From: Arabidopsis thaliana
Taxonomy: Eukaryota; Streptophyta; Magnoliopsida; Brassicales; Brassicaceae
Length of the DNA stretch: 64,000 nucleotides
NCBI RefSeq assembly: GCF_000001735.4
Contig: NC_003071.7
Span: 6,565,151-6,629,150, forward strand
Direction: 5' to 3'
The notes beneath the pieces were generated by a model. It saw only the letters and a list, made by a program, of their open reading frames with translations, searched no databases and had not been told where the DNA came from. Made by a program: the position numbers and the translations under genes. Positions within the stretch are counted from its first letter, which is position 1. Each line of letters begins with the position of its first letter. Of the stretch, positions 28,895 to 42,095 are shown in pieces.

Positions 28895-31242
28895 GAATTC
28901 AATGTGAACCTGTTCATAGGGAACTTCGACGAAAGGGGAAAGATCCTGTAAAAGAACCATACTTTTGGGCTAGTAAAGGATCCTATACTCTTGGTGATCT
29001 CGAAGATTGATTGTTTTTAAAACCTAAGGAAGGTGAACCTGCTGTTGAAGATGAAGAAAAGTTGTGTCTTGCTGCAGTAGTGTTGACTGAAGGAATTCTT
29101 TTGACACCATATGGAAAAGAGAAGATACCTTTGCCAAGATTGCAGCATGCTTCTGATTTTGAGATGTACACAGCCCAACCGTGGGGTAAAGAAGCATTCA
29201 GTGTTCTATCAAATTCAATTCTGAGAATGGACGAGAAAACTTGGGCAAAAGAGAAATATGATTTGAGAGGATTTGGACTAGCGCTAACAATATGGGTGTT
29301 GAGCGCAGTTCCAGCATTTGGTGCAGCATATGGAGTTAAAGATAAGGAATTCCAATCTGAATATCCATTGATATTGAAGTGGAAAAGCACTACTACTCCA
29401 GAGTTTTTCAAGATCGTAAACCTTGTAAATGATGTTTCTGAGGTAAGCTTTTGTCTATTTACAGAATTCTTTAAATGGTTTTTAGATTTGAAGTTCTGCT
29501 TTCTCAAGATTTGTAATGTTATTGTATCTTCGTAGATGGAGGTGAATACAATTATTGGAAACCCAGAAGAATTCAAGTCGTTAGTTCCTGATTTCAACGA
29601 CACCGAATTCCAACATATTTTGGGACTTGTTAATATGGGCTACAGATTGAAGAAAACTGAATGGAATACAAGATGCGTTGATGTTTGTGCTGCCCTTGAA
29701 GAAGTAGGTCAAAACAAAATCAATAACAAAATATCTAATAGCGAGAAGCTTGACAGGATTTTGACAATCCTTGAAGATCTTAACAAGAGAGTCGAGCTGA
29801 TTGAGAGGATTTTGGACATTAGAATGGAGGAAAAGAATAATCAGAGATCTGAGGAAGATGAAGAAAGAAAACAAGAAGATGAAGGAGTAGAAAGACAACC
29901 AGAGGTAATTGTAAATGTTTCTTTAAAAGCTATTTGAAAGGAAAGGTTTTACAATGTATTTTAAAGGTTAAATACGTAGTAAACCTTTACAATGTACTCT
30001 TTTTTTTCGCAGGCTGAAGAAGAAGGAGGACTAGAAAGAAAAGCAGAGGTAATTGAAAATCTTTACAAGCTATTTTAAAGGTCTACTAATTATATTAATG
30101 ATTGACTTATTGTTTTTATTTTGTTGCAGAATGACAATGAATCATTTGAAGATTCAATCCGAGAGCCAAACACACAGTATGGGAGCTATCCGGGTGATGA
30201 TGAAAACACCCAACGTGATGTTGGTGATGAAGTAGCTGAAGAATCATCAAAAGTACAGTGATTTATATCTCTAAAAGTCTTACAAAAATGATTAGTATCC
30301 TTTTTATAATTTTACATTCTGTTATCTTTTCAAGGATAAGTCTCCTACTCCACGATCCTCTACACCAAATTTCAATATTTTGTCTGAAGAAAGTCTGGAT
30401 GTTCAAAAGGATAAGAAGAGAGTTAGCAGAGGAAGAAATGAGGTTAGCATTTAAAAAAATTTGTATTATCTAACCAAGTGTTTATAATATTGTTTTCAAA
30501 TCTTTAAAAGTTTATCTTTCATGCAACTTCAGAACAAGAGAGTTAAACCAAGTGTTCATGCTGAGGATAATCTTAAAACAAGAAAACAGGTTAGTATTTG
30601 CAACAGTACTGTTTTTAAAATTTGTCAATTGTCTTGTTATGATATTTACAAGGGATTTTAAAAGTACTTTTAATTGGTGTTTTTTACTATTCTAGGTACC
30701 GAGAAAGAGGCAGAAACAAGTTGATAGTGCTGATGTTGATGTTCCAACAAGGAAAGAGGTTAGTATCTAATTTATTATGATTTTGAAAATTTTGTTTACA
30801 AGGTATTTTAAACATCTGTTTTTTATATTCTTTTTGATAGGCATAGAGTAAGAAAAGGAAAATTATTGGCAATGATGGTGATAACGCTGATAATGATGGC
30901 GACAATGATGATTTTCAGCCCGCTCCGCAAAGAAAGAGTAAGCGGGGTACGGTTCCTTCCATTCATACCCAAGCACCTTTCACAGCTAAGAAGAAGAAGC
31001 ATCCAATTTTGCATCCATTTGCGAAAGTTGATGCCACAAGACTTGAAAAATTGGCTGAATGGAAGAAGTCAAGGAAAAACAAGTGAGTTTTGTTAGTAAG
31101 ATAGTGAGTTTTTTTTAATAATGGAAGAAGCATCATTGTTGACTGTTTTGTTGTTGTAGGCCACTATCAATCGCGGGAAATATTGTAGATAGAAAGTGGT
31201 TTACAACCCTAGAGACGCCAGGGAAAGCAATAACAGCAACGA

Positions 31243-31718
31243 TATTTCTAAAAAACCTTGTCAAATTGGTAACCCATGAATTACATATAGTTTTTAAAGC
31301 ATCATTAAGTTATTTACAAATGGGATTTTAAAAAGGGTTACATGGTTTATAAACAATTTTAAAAGATTTGAAAGTGGTAAAGAATGATTTACAAGGTATT
31401 TTAAAAAGGATTTACATGACTTGCAATCGTTTTTAACGGATTAGAAAATGGTAAGGATTGATTTACAAGAGATTTTAAAAGCTATTAAAAAGGGTTTAAT
31501 TGATTAACAATCGTTTTAGAAGCAGAACTTAGTGGCATAGAATGATTTACAAGGGATTTTAAAAGCTTTTAAAAGTGTTTAACTTGATTTACAATCGTTA
31601 AAAAGCATAAGTATGTGGCGTAGAATGATTTACAAGGTATTTTAAAAAGGGTTTGCATTTTTTACAATCGTTTTTAAAGGGGTTTTCTAATATGATAATT
31701 TTTATTTTTGTTGTGTTT
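31243..31718. repeat. Motif array in late intron of the DUF1985-Ulp1 gene (copy B)
   Basis: Counterpart of 5057-5534. Its first bases are ATATTT instead of GTATGT, so normal splicing of this intron should fail. Confidence 0.8.
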
Positions 31719-32408
31719 AGCATGTTGATGCAGCTTTGGAGTTGATGAAAACGAGGAAGGAAAGCAATCCAGAATTATTCGAAAACAAATCAGTTGTATT
31801 TGTTGGATCGTCTTTCTTAAATGTGATTGATGAGTCATACATGGAGTTTTTGGATAACAAAGAGGGATTTCAGTTTCAGTCTGAAGAAATCAGTAAGCTG
31901 ATAATAGAGGAAGAAACCAAGTGGATATTGGCTCCTTTCTGTATCAAAGGAAAATGCTGGGTTGCCTTGCTCATCCACTTGGAACAGAAGACAGTTTGTA
32001 TATGGGAATGTGCAGCTTCTTATTTAACAGAAGAAATATGTTGCTGCCTACTCTATAGCTATGTCATACATTGTTTGGAACATCCTCAAAAAAGAAGACA
32101 TGGATGTCTCTCCATTTAGCATCAAAGTCCTGACCACTTTTCCTCAGGTAACTTCTTTAAATATATCATATTCTTAGAAATGAATATTCCGTAAGTCCTG
32201 ACTTCTATAACTTCTTTGCTTAAGTAATTCTTTTGGTTTTTGGTTGTAGACTCCTAGAAATGAAGAGTCTGGTATCTATATGCTGAAGTTTATGGAATGT
32301 TACTCAATGTATACCAGCCATTCGAACCTTGAAGGGAACATAATTCAAAACGTTAAGAATAAATTGGCTGCTGACATCTTCACCGAATTAGGGTCAGTCA
32401 CTTTGTAG

Positions 32409-34159
32409 AAGTAGCAGACTACTAATCAAAAAGTAGTGGAGTATAAGATAGATTTATCAGCTTTTGTTTCTTATTTCATAAAACTTTGTCATTTGAATAT
32501 TTTATGAACATCTGTATGGAACAAGATTTATGAAGTTTATTTAGTTCAACTCCTGTTTTACAAAATTACTTTATAATGGTTGTTTGGGTTAACAGGTGCT
32601 TTTTGATTTGAATGGAAAAAGACTTTAAACATGCTTTTAAACAGGGGTTTTAAACGATTTACAAGCTGCTTTATAAGGATTTTAAAAGTGTTGAAAAAGC
32701 TGCAGTAGCGGTTATTATGAAAAAAAATTACAATCGGTTTTAAAATGATTTACAACCGTTTTTAAAAGAGATTTACAAATGATTTATAAGCTGTTTTAAA
32801 AGCGTTTTAAAAGTGTTGAAAAAGCTGCAGTAACTGTTATTATGAAAAGATTTACAATCGTTTTTAAAATGATTTACAACCGCTTCTAAAAGAGAATTTC
32901 AACCGTTGAAAAAGTTACCGTAATGTTAAACACTGTATCTGTTACTAATTGGGCCTAGGCCTGTTATTTAGAAAAACAAACTGTTTTAGTTTAAAAAAAA
33001 CTAAAAGCCCAAAAAACACTAAAACCCAAAAATTCACTATAACCTAAAAACAAATTAAACAGGGATTGGCTGCTGACATCTTCACCGAATTAGGGTCACT
33101 CACTTTGAAAAGATTTACAACCGTTTTTAAAATGATTTACAACTGTTTTTAAAAGAGAATATCAACCGTTGAAAAAGTTACAGTAATGTTAAACACTGTA
33201 TCTGTTACTAATTGGGCCTAGGCCTGTTATTTAGAAAAACAAATTGTTTTAGTAAAAAAACACTAAAAGCCCAAAAAATACTAAAGCCCAAAAATTCACT
33301 ATAACCCAAAAACAAAAAAAGAAGGAAACCGTGAAAAGACAACAAAAAAGTAACCAAAAAAAAAAAAAAAAGAATACAAATTGTCGTCTTCGTCTTCTTC
33401 CTTTCAACAATCTGAAGAAAAACTGATTATCCAGCAAAAAGGAAGCAATTGAAGGTAACTAATTTACGAAACTGAAGTTTAACATTTGGGTTTGTTCAAT
33501 TTTCGCCGAATCTCTTTTTTGTTCTAGCATTTCTAGGTTTTTCGGTTAAAAACGAAACAAGTAAAATAGATTGATATTTGGGATTTTGAAGGAGTGTTGG
33601 AAATTGTTATATAATTTTGATAGATTTATGTTTTAAAGTTTGATATTTGGGTTTCAAAAACCTTCAAAGAAGATTTCAAATGCCGATTAACTTCTCTGTT
33701 GTAACAATTTTAAAGTTTTTTTCGTTTTGAAACTTCAACAGTAAATAGATTGATGTTTGGGTTTGTGTTTTAATTTATAGATCCTCACTTAATTTATGGG
33801 TTACCAGTTGATTGGAGTTGGTTTGGAAAAGTTTTTTTTGTTTCTATTTTCAGCGGCTGTGTTCTTTGAAAAAGATTAAAATTTTGTTTTTGGAATGGTT
33901 TCAAAACGGTCTTTAAAAAGGATTATGGAGTAATGACTGTGTTTTACAAGGGTTTTTAAAGTCTTAAAACGACTTGCAATGACTTTGAAAAATAGTTTTA
34001 CGAGGGTTTTTAAAGTTCTTTAAACGACTTGTAATGACTATGTTTATGTTTCGAAAACTATAAATGCATAATAGATTTACAAAAATGATTTTTAAAACTA
34101 TTTCAAAACTGTGTTAATTTAATGACTGTGTTAATGTATTTAATCAGGTTTTGAGAAAT
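32409..34159. other. Region between the two plus-strand genes of copy B
   Basis: It contains motif units, the duplicated 43-base gene-end piece (near 33067-33109) and the duplicated TTGGGCCTAGGCC block. The leader of the next gene follows (about 33380-34159), with a probable intron ending in CAG at 34146. No additional gene is visible. Confidence 0.7.
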
Positions 34160-35701
34160 ATGAGTACAAAGAAACTGTTCTTCCCTAAAAGACTGTTCCA
34201 ACCAGGCAGCGAAGTAGATAATATTACAAGGGTATCAAAGCATTCATCCTTCAAAATTGTCTCGACTGTCAGGAAAGCTTTAGAGCCGATAGAGTTCAAC
34301 ACATTAATGGACACATTCTTGGGTCCTATAGTGGAATTCGCTAAAATGGACTTAGCATTTTCAAGCCATATCGTTCATCATTTACTCCAGAGAAGAATAC
34401 TAACCAACAATGACGAATTGTGGTTTGTATTTGCTGATCAACCTATGCGATTCTCCCTGAGAGAATTTATCATAACAACAGGACTTCCAATGGATGATGC
34501 ATCGGGAAGCAGTCCAAATGTGAAGAGAAAGAAGAAAGAAAAGTGGTGGATAAAAGATAATCAGACTTTGAAGAGAAAGCAGAAAAAAGATGTGTGGATT
34601 AACAAGGAAATGACTTTTTTAGATCTTACATATGTTTTGGAAAAGCGTTCCAAAAAAATGCAGCCAGAGGAGAGACTAAGATTGGCGGGTTCGTTACTAG
34701 TGGAGGGCATATTGCTAGCTCGAAATCCGACTACAATGCTGCCAATTGAGAATCTGAAGAGAGCTACTGATTTCGAAAAGTTCTGTAAGTATCCATGGGC
34801 GCAGATTGTGTACTCATATTTGGTAACTGAAGTGAAGAGAATCGGTAATGACTATTTGTTAAGGAAACAATATGGTCTATTTGGATTTGTTCAATCAATT
34901 CAGATATGGGCATTATCATCGGTTCAGAAGTTGGGAGAAAAGTTTGGCACTAGAGATGAATCGTCTAGTGGAAATATTCCATTAATTCTCCAATGGAGAT
35001 CAACATCATCTCCAAGTGCAAAAGCTATAACAATGATAGCAGATGGTGACAAGGTACATTTTCTTAGCTGTGGCTTTTTTTATGTTTTAAACACTGTTTA
35101 TAAATAAAGAGTATGTTTTACAATAGTTTTTACAATCAAGTTTTAAAGATTTACAAAGGGTTAAAAGCAATTTAAACTATTTACAACGGATTTTAAAAGG
35201 TTAATTAAGAATTGTACATTATTTTTACACAGTTTGGAATTTTGTTTATCTTTGCAGGTTGAAGTGACACCAATAGTTGGTGTTCATACTCATGAATACG
35301 ACCACTTGGTTTCACAGAAGAATCCTGAAGACAAGGATCTGTTGGATGTTTTTGATCTTGTAATCAAAGGATATAGAATGAGCAAGAAGGATTGGTGTCA
35401 GGGATGGATTCAAGTGGAACAAGGACATCAAGGAAGAATTGATCATGTCTTGAAACCTGCAATTGAAACAGTTGTGCATCAAAGCAGAAAAAGGAAATCA
35501 ATGTCCTTTGGTGAGAAGGTAAAACTGGTATATGAAAATTGTGAGGTTCTTAAGAAGAAAATTGGAAGGCTGGAGGGCTATTTAGGCATCGAAAGAGTTC
35601 CTGCCAGTTATACTAGAGAAGAACAAAAAGAAGAGGACGAAAAAAAGGAGCAGGAAGAAGAAAAGCAAGAGGAAGAAGGAAAAGAAGAGGAATTAGAAAA
35701 G

Positions 35702-36790
35702 GTATGTGTTTTTACAAGGGATTTTAAAAGCTTATAAATCGTGTTTTAAAGATTTTTAGCCGTTTTTAAAAGATAGGCAGTGTTAGATATGTATTTATAA
35801 GGGATTTTAAAGACTTCTTAATGGGGTTTTAAAAGATTGAAATTCGTTTTTAAAGGATAGGCAGTGTTCGATAAGATTTTACAACGGATTTTAAAAGCTT
35901 TTTAAAAGTGATTTACATGAGTAACTTGTAGTTATAAAACTTGTAATTTTATATACAGGTTGAATACAGAGGCGACGAAGGGAAAGAAAAACAAGAAATC
36001 CCCAAACAAGGCGATGAAGAAATGGAAGGGGAAGAAGAAAAGCAAGAGGAAGAAGGAAAAGAAGAGGAAGAAGAAAAGGTATGTGTTTTTACAAGGGATT
36101 TTAAAGACATCTTAATGGGGTTTTAAAGATTTAAATTCGTTTTAAAGGATAGGCAGTGATCGATAAGTATTTACAACGGATTTTAAAAGCTTTTTAAAAA
36201 GTGATTTACATGAGTAACTTGTAGTTATAAAACTTGTAATTTTATATACAGGTTGAATACAGAGGCGATGAAGGGAAAGAAAAACAAGAAATCCCCAAAC
36301 AAGGCGATGAAGAAATGGAAGGGGAAGAAGAAAAGCAAGAGGAAGAAGGAAAAGAAGAGGAAGAAGAAAAAGTATGTGTTTTTACAAAGGATTTTAAAAA
36401 CCTTATAAATCGTGTTTTAAAGATTTTTAGCCGTTTTAAAAAGATAGGCAGTGTTAGATATGTATTTACAAGGGATTTTAAAGACTTCTTAATGGGGCTT
36501 TAAAAGATTGAAATTCGTTTTTAACGGGTAGGCAGTGTTCGATAAGATTTTACAACGGATTTTAAAAGCTTTTTAAAAGTGATTTACATGACTAATAACT
36601 GTTTCCTGGCTTGTATTTGGGAACTTGTAATTATTTATACAGGTTGAATACAGAGATCATCATTCTACTTGCAATGTTGAAGAAATAGGAAAACAAGAAA
36701 AATCCCAAACAAGGCGATGAAGAAATGGAAAGAGAAGAAGGAAAAGAAGAAAAAGTAGAAGAACATGATGAATATAATGATGCTGTAGAT
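35702..36790. repeat. Tandem exon-plus-intron duplications in the acidic linker
   Basis: Three units, each an intron rich in TTTACAAGGGATTTTAAA motifs followed by an acidic exon. Units 1 and 2 contain identical-length 120-nt exons; the intron of unit 2 is about 84 bases shorter. Unit 3 has degenerated. Exon phase is preserved, so each duplication lengthened the protein by 40 residues. Confidence 0.85.
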
Positions 36791-36962
36791 CAAGAAGCGT
36801 ATATAAATTTGTCAAATGATGAAGATAATGATACTGCACCCACAGAGAAAGAATCACAAAAAAAAAAAAGAAGAAACAAATGTCTGCTTTCCTTAACTTT
36901 TTAAAAAGACATGATAAAATTGTCAAAAAATAAAAATTTTGTTTTGATGTTTTGGTTTACAG

Positions 36963-37336
36963 GTTTTAAAAGAAGAAAACGTAGAAGAACATGATGAACA
37001 TGATGAGACTGAAGATCAAGAAGCATATGTAATTTTGTCAGATGATGAAGATAATGGGACTACACCCACAGAGAAAGAATCACAACCTCAAAAAGAAGAA
37101 ACAACAGAGGTCTGCATTCCTTAATTGTTTAAAAAGACATGATAAAATTGTCAAAAAATAAAAATTTGTTTTGATGTTTTGGTTTACAGGTTCCAAAAGA
37201 AGAAAACGTAGAAGAACATGATAAACATGATGAGACTGAAGATCAAGAAGCATATGTAATTTTGTCAGATGATGAAGATAATGGGACTGCACCCACAGAG
37301 AAAGAATCACAACGTCAAAAAGAAGAAACAACAGAG
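36963..37336. repeat. Second duplicated acidic exon pair
   Basis: Two 147-nt exons (36963-37109, 37190-37336) with nearly identical sequence and intron, 227-bp period. They encode EENVEEHDEHDETEDQEAYV-type peptide. Copy A keeps only one, at its deletion junction. Confidence 0.85.
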
Positions 37337-38219
37337 GTCTGCATTCCTTAATTGTTTAAAAAGACATGATAAAATTGTCAAAAAATAAAATTTTGTTTTG
37401 ATGTTTTTGTTTACAGGTTCCAAGAGAGACCAAGAAAGATGATGAAGATGTTAATCAAACACCACTCTCTACGCAAGAAGAAGAAATCACCCAGGGACAG
37501 AGCAGTCGTAAGTTCTTTTTACATTCACAGATGATTTGCCTTGATAAAGAACTTCTATTTTTTTTTTTTTTTTTTGTATCAGTTCAAACTCCTTTAACGC
37601 CGGTCATGTTGAGTTAGGAAGTAATGGAAGAAATTGACATAAAAGTTAAAAAATGGGCGAAAAACAAATTAATAAGAGATCTACTATCGTCACTTGAAGA
37701 AGTAAGTTAAATTACATCATTGTTTTGTTGCAAAAGATTTTAATTCTAATCATTTTGGAATTTTTACATTTCAGATTCTTTGGCCCGACAGTAAATGGCA
37801 AAAAGTCGAAATTTGGGATATGTGGGACGAGAAGAAATACAAATTAGCATTAAAGAAAGCAACGTTACTCATTCATCCTGACAAACTGCCTCGAGCTCAT
37901 CCAGAAGTGAAATAACTAGCTGAACAAATCTGCAAGATAATAATGGTTAGTGTTAAACTCTTCTTTTGTATAACGATATATCTTTAAAAACTTGAATATT
38001 ATTGTTATGCAAAAAATAACTTACAGGTTGAATTTTATTTGCAGGTAGAGAAGGACAGAGCTACTAAGGCAAAAATGGATTTAGTTCTTTAGACTGACTT
38101 ATTTCAAACATGTTTATTTTACTTTTGTTATTTGGAATCTATGATTGTACTTGTATTTTAATTATGACTGTCAAATCTAATCAAAATGCTTTACTATTGT
38201 CAACTGTTTATGGTTTTAT

Positions 38220-38830
38220 AAGAATTGTCATGATTTACAAGTGATTTTAAAGGCATAAACAGCTTACATGGTTTGCTATCGGTTTTTAAGGATAATAAAG
38301 TGGTAAAGCATGATTTACAAGGGATTTTAAAAGCTTTTAAAAGGGGTTTACTTGATTAACAATCGTTTAAGAAGAATAAGTTAATGTCAGAAAATGATTT
38401 ATAAGGAATTTTAAAAGCTTGTAAAAGTGTTTAACTTGATTCACAATTGTTAAAAGTATATGTAAGTGGCATAACGAAATATTTACAAGGTATTTTAAAA
38501 GGATTTTCAAAGACGTTTTAAAAAGGCTTTTACAAAATATGTTAAAAAGGTAAATTATTGGAATTACTATTAAAATTACTTGTAAAGTTTGATAGTAATT
38601 TTAGTAAACGACTTACAAGACATTTTAAAAGATTCAAGTTAAAAGCATGTAAAAGTGTTTAACTTGATTTACAATCGTTTAAAGTATATGTAAGTGGCAT
38701 AACGAAAGATTTACAAGGTATTTTAAAAGGATTTAAACAGACGTTTTAAACAAGATTTTACAAGAGATTTTAAAAGGTAAAATATTGGAATAACCTTCAA
38801 AATTACTTGTAAAAGTTTGATAGTAATTTT
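38220..38830. repeat. Motif array between convergent J-domain and transposase genes (copy B)
   Basis: Counterpart of 8460-9036, with the same large internal duplication and motif variants. No coding sequence is present. Confidence 0.85.
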
Positions 38831-38914
38831 AACAAACGAGAGTAATGACACGACACAATGAAGAAAATATTAAAAAACCCAACAATATTCAATTCTTTGG
38901 AGATAAAGATATAT

Positions 38915-41653
38915 CTAAATTGCAGCAACACAAGTTGATTTGTTGTGACCCGACTGACCACACCTACTGCATTTGTGTAATTTTGGTTTTGGCTGAGACC
39001 GTCCATGCTCCCAAACAGAAGGTATCCTCTTTTTCTTCCGTCTGCCACTAGGTACACGAGTAGAAGGTGGGAGACAAATAACTTCACTAATAGTTTCTGG
39101 AATCTCCCAATATTCCATATCACCATTTGGGTGAATGCTCTCTGAATATGCTTGACGCCACCTGTAAATTACAGCGATGTAAACTGAGATTAAAACCACA
39201 TAAACACAGATAAAACCATAAAAAGAGATATTAAAACATTTAAAAACGCCTGTAAAGTTGTGAAGAATAGAGATAAAACCTGTAAGTAGAATGAAACTCA
39301 TCAACAAACATGTTTTCGTTCAGATTGATATGGTTAGCAGAAGCAATTCCATGTGCGCAAGGAAATTTATCAATATCAAACATACAGCATGTGCAAGTCC
39401 TTTTGTCCAGATTAACCAAATGCGTTTTGGTATCTCCTTTTACCTCAAACTCTTCTTGATTAACTTGACAAACCTCAAGCCATCGTGTTGAAGTATCATA
39501 TGACGCTTTCATTTTCTTCCCTACATTTATAGTAACAGCAGACGGATGTTGACTACTCTCTTCACGTCGCTCATTAAACCATCTTGTCATAATAGATCTG
39601 ATTGACTCAAATAGGCAAACAATCGGATACTCGCGGTTCTGTTTCAACAAGGCATTAACAGATTCAGCTAGATTAGATGTCATGATGTTGTACCGATTTG
39701 AAGGAGAATAAGCTCGAGACCATTTCCTAACATGTACCTCCCAAAGATATTGTGCTAACTTTTTATCACTATTAGTGATTTCCCAGAACAAAGAATCAAA
39801 TTCTGTCTTCGTGTAAACTCTAGAAGCCGCATAGTAAACTGGAATAAGTGAAGAACCTCTGAAATGGGTTTCCAAGTTTTTTTGCAAATGAAAAGTGCAA
39901 AGTCCATGATGAGCAAGTGGATAATTCCCTGAAAGTCCGCTTGCAATAGAAGCAGCTCGTTCAGACACAAAAACTAAATCATTCTCATCAGGGATTATAT
40001 TCAGCAAACACTTCAAAAACCAGTCCCATGATGCGTCATTTTCAGAGTCAACTATTGCAAAAGCAATAGGATACAAATTAAAATTCCTATCCTGAGCTGA
40101 GGCACCAAGCAAAGTCCCTTTAAACTTTGATGTCAGATGGGCACCATCAATAGATATGACTTTTCTCATCAACTTATAACCTCTAATTGATGCACCAAAA
40201 GCCAGAAACGCATACTTAAACTTATTAGCAGAATCTTTTTTGAAAAAAGTGATAGAACCTGGATTCGTCACTTGTACCCTGTGGAACCACCTCGGTAAAA
40301 CCTCAAAACTATCATCAGGTAAACCCCTCGCAAGTTCTGCTGCATGTTCTTGAACTCTCCAAGCCTTCGAATAATTGATTCCAACTCCATGATCTTTTCT
40401 AAATATTTCTATCAGCTGTTTAGGTCTGAGGGGAAGTTTTCCTCCTTCAAAATGGTTACTTATCAATCTTCCTAATGTCCTTGCAGATGCTTGACGATGA
40501 CTAACATTCCTTAATGAAGAGTCACAACTGTGATGACTAACATACTTCCGAATAACATAACTCTCGGATCCACCAGCCCTAGTTGCACGTAGTCTCCAAC
40601 TACAGTTTTCATCAATACAATGAAGAACATACCTCGTGAGATCTGATTTCACTGTATGAAACTCAAAGTTGTGCTTCACTGCAAACATCCGCAACGTGAA
40701 TACCATTTCATCTTTGTCTTTGAAATTTTTTCCAATAAACAAAGAATCAGCATCACTTAGACCAGTTGAAAACGCATAACTAGAATACTGTTGATCAAGA
40801 ATACTAGATGTTTCAGATACACACGCCTCAATAATCCTAGAGGTTAACCTCGACTGCCAAAATAAAAAGCTTACCTCAAACATCAATCTATCTTAAATAA
40901 TGATTTTACAAGGATTTTTAAAAGGGGTTTAAAAACGATAATGATTTTACAAGATTTTTTAAAAGGATTATTACCTGAGTAGTAGATGCAGAATGAGAAG
41001 CAAAAGGATTTGAAGTCGTCTCAGCCTGTAATAAACTCAATCACTGACTTAATAATGATTTTACAAGGATTTTTAAAAGGGGTTTAAAAACGTTAATAAT
41101 GATTTTACAAGGATTTTTAAAAGGGGTTTAAAAACGTTAATAATGATTTTACAAGGATTTTTAAAACGATTAGTACCTGAGCATTAGGGACAGAATGAGA
41201 AACAAAAGGATTTGAAGTAGTCTCAGCCTATAATAAGCACAATCACTGACTTAATAATGATTTTACAAGGATTTTTAAAATTATAACACAAGAAGGTTAT
41301 TGAAAAACCTGCTCAACTGTCACAGAAATTTGCTCTATAGTCAAACATAACTGAAGCAATCCTCCACTCTGTGAGAATTTGTGCATAAAAGTTGCAAGCT
41401 GTCTATCGTTCCTAGTATAAAGAGGATGAGATTGTATGGTTGTAGACGTGGAGACTAACTTGTAACTAAGCTTCAAAGAATTGGTTGAACTATCTATTTG
41501 AAAATCCTCTACAAGAATATCAACCAACGCGTGATAGGTAATGTGCTCATCAATGAGCACTAAAGAAGCTCCCAATTCAATGTCTAATTCAAATTCCCAA
41601 GTCATATTGTTTGTCAACTTCCACAAGCCACAAACAGAATACAATTCTAGCAT
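38915..41653 (-). CDS. MURA-type transposase, copy B, open over all five exons
   Basis: Exons 41653-41309, 41227-41177, 41025-40975, 40853-39280 and 39161-38915 join in frame to 755 residues ending at TAG. In order they hold an N-terminal domain (about residues 1-115), two 17-residue repeat exons (AETTSNPF...), the MuDR-type DNA-binding domain (FKDKDEMVFTLRMFAVKHNF), the MULE transposase core with IDGAHLTSKFKG and CTFHLQKNLE, the SWIM finger (CTCCMFDIDKFPCAH) and a basic tail with a CCHC knuckle. MURA proteins bind terminal sequences and cut and join the element. The second acidic catalytic position, normally SDR, is SER here and in copy A. It is the only intact VANDAL gene in the window, so it might act on copy C as well. 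Splice sites are predicted, not proven. Confidence 0.9.
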
Positions 41654-41726
41654 TATAACCTGATAAGATAAATAACAACAAAATCAACACCTACAAAAAC
41701 ACTGTCACTACAGAGAGAAGCAAGGT

Positions 41727-42095
41727 TTACAAATCGTTTTAAAGAGTAAGTAAGTAGCATAGAATAATTTACAAGGGATTTTAAAAGCTTTGAAAAGTGG
41801 TTAACATGGTTTACAAATCGTTTTAAAGAGTAAGTAAGTAGCATAGAATAATTTACAAGGGATTTTAAAAGCTTTGAAAAGTGGTTAACATGGTTTACAA
41901 ATTGTTTTAAAGCGTAAGTAAGTAGCATAGAATAATTTACAAGGGATTTTAAAAGCTTTGAAAAGTGGTTAACATGGTTTATAAATCGTTTTAAAGCGTA
42001 AGTAAGTAGCATAAAATAATTTACAAGGGATTTTAAAAGCTTTGAAAAGTGGTTAATATGGTTTACAAATCGTTTTAAAGCGTAAGTGACATAGA
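41727..42095. repeat. 84-bp tandem motif array in the transposase leader (copy B)
   Basis: Units starting TAATTTACAAGGGATTTT recur at 84-bp spacing from about 41767, giving about one more unit than in copy A. Most of the array sits upstream of the transposase start on the minus strand. Confidence 0.9.

Larger units (their letters stand above)
27758..32408 (+). pseudogene. DUF1985 plus dead Ulp1-like protein (VANC-like), copy B
   Basis: Same exon order and product as the gene at 1559-6233. Visible lesions are: TGA at 29008-29010 (copy A has CGA), TAG at 30844-30846 (copy A has GAG), loss of the GT donor at about 31243, and an 11-bp deletion near 32033 that shifts the Ulp1-like exon. The CAG just before the start codon is CAC here, so an upstream acceptor may also be lost. 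The copy A nonsense site reads Gly here (near 29557). The Ulp1-like motifs GKCWVALLIHL, CIWEC and EESGIYMLKF are the same as in copy A, so the catalytic substitutions predate the split. The full-length protein cannot be made, although the first DUF1985 exon is open. Confidence 0.85.
34160..38092 (+). pseudogene. DUF1985 protein with acidic repeats and auxilin-like J domain, copy B
   Basis: Exon 1 (34160-35053) encodes a complete DUF1985 domain ([42 protein letters not shown]). Exon 2 (35258-35701) continues it and ends in a Lys/Glu coiled-coil-like tail. Acidic exons follow: a 40-residue exon at 35959-36078 and 36252-36371, and a 49-residue exon at 36963-37109 and 37190-37336. The C-terminal exons encode KKWAKNKLIRDLLSSLEE and LWPDSKW...ATLLIHPDKLPR (37775-37945), an auxilin-type J domain that in cellular proteins recruits Hsp70. 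Lesions are a frame break in a third acidic unit near 36690, TAG at 37615-37617 and TAA at 37913-37915. Copy A reads through the last two sites. The fusion looks real because the J-domain exons sit in frame in the same gene in both copies. Confidence 0.8.

Noticed and set aside
41653..42012. Minus-strand open frame with repeating MLLTYALKQFVNHVNHFSKL-type peptide
   Set aside because: It is only the 84-bp tandem motif array read in an open frame (84 is divisible by three). It lies in the transposase leader and has no other support. The same applies to 11889-12164.
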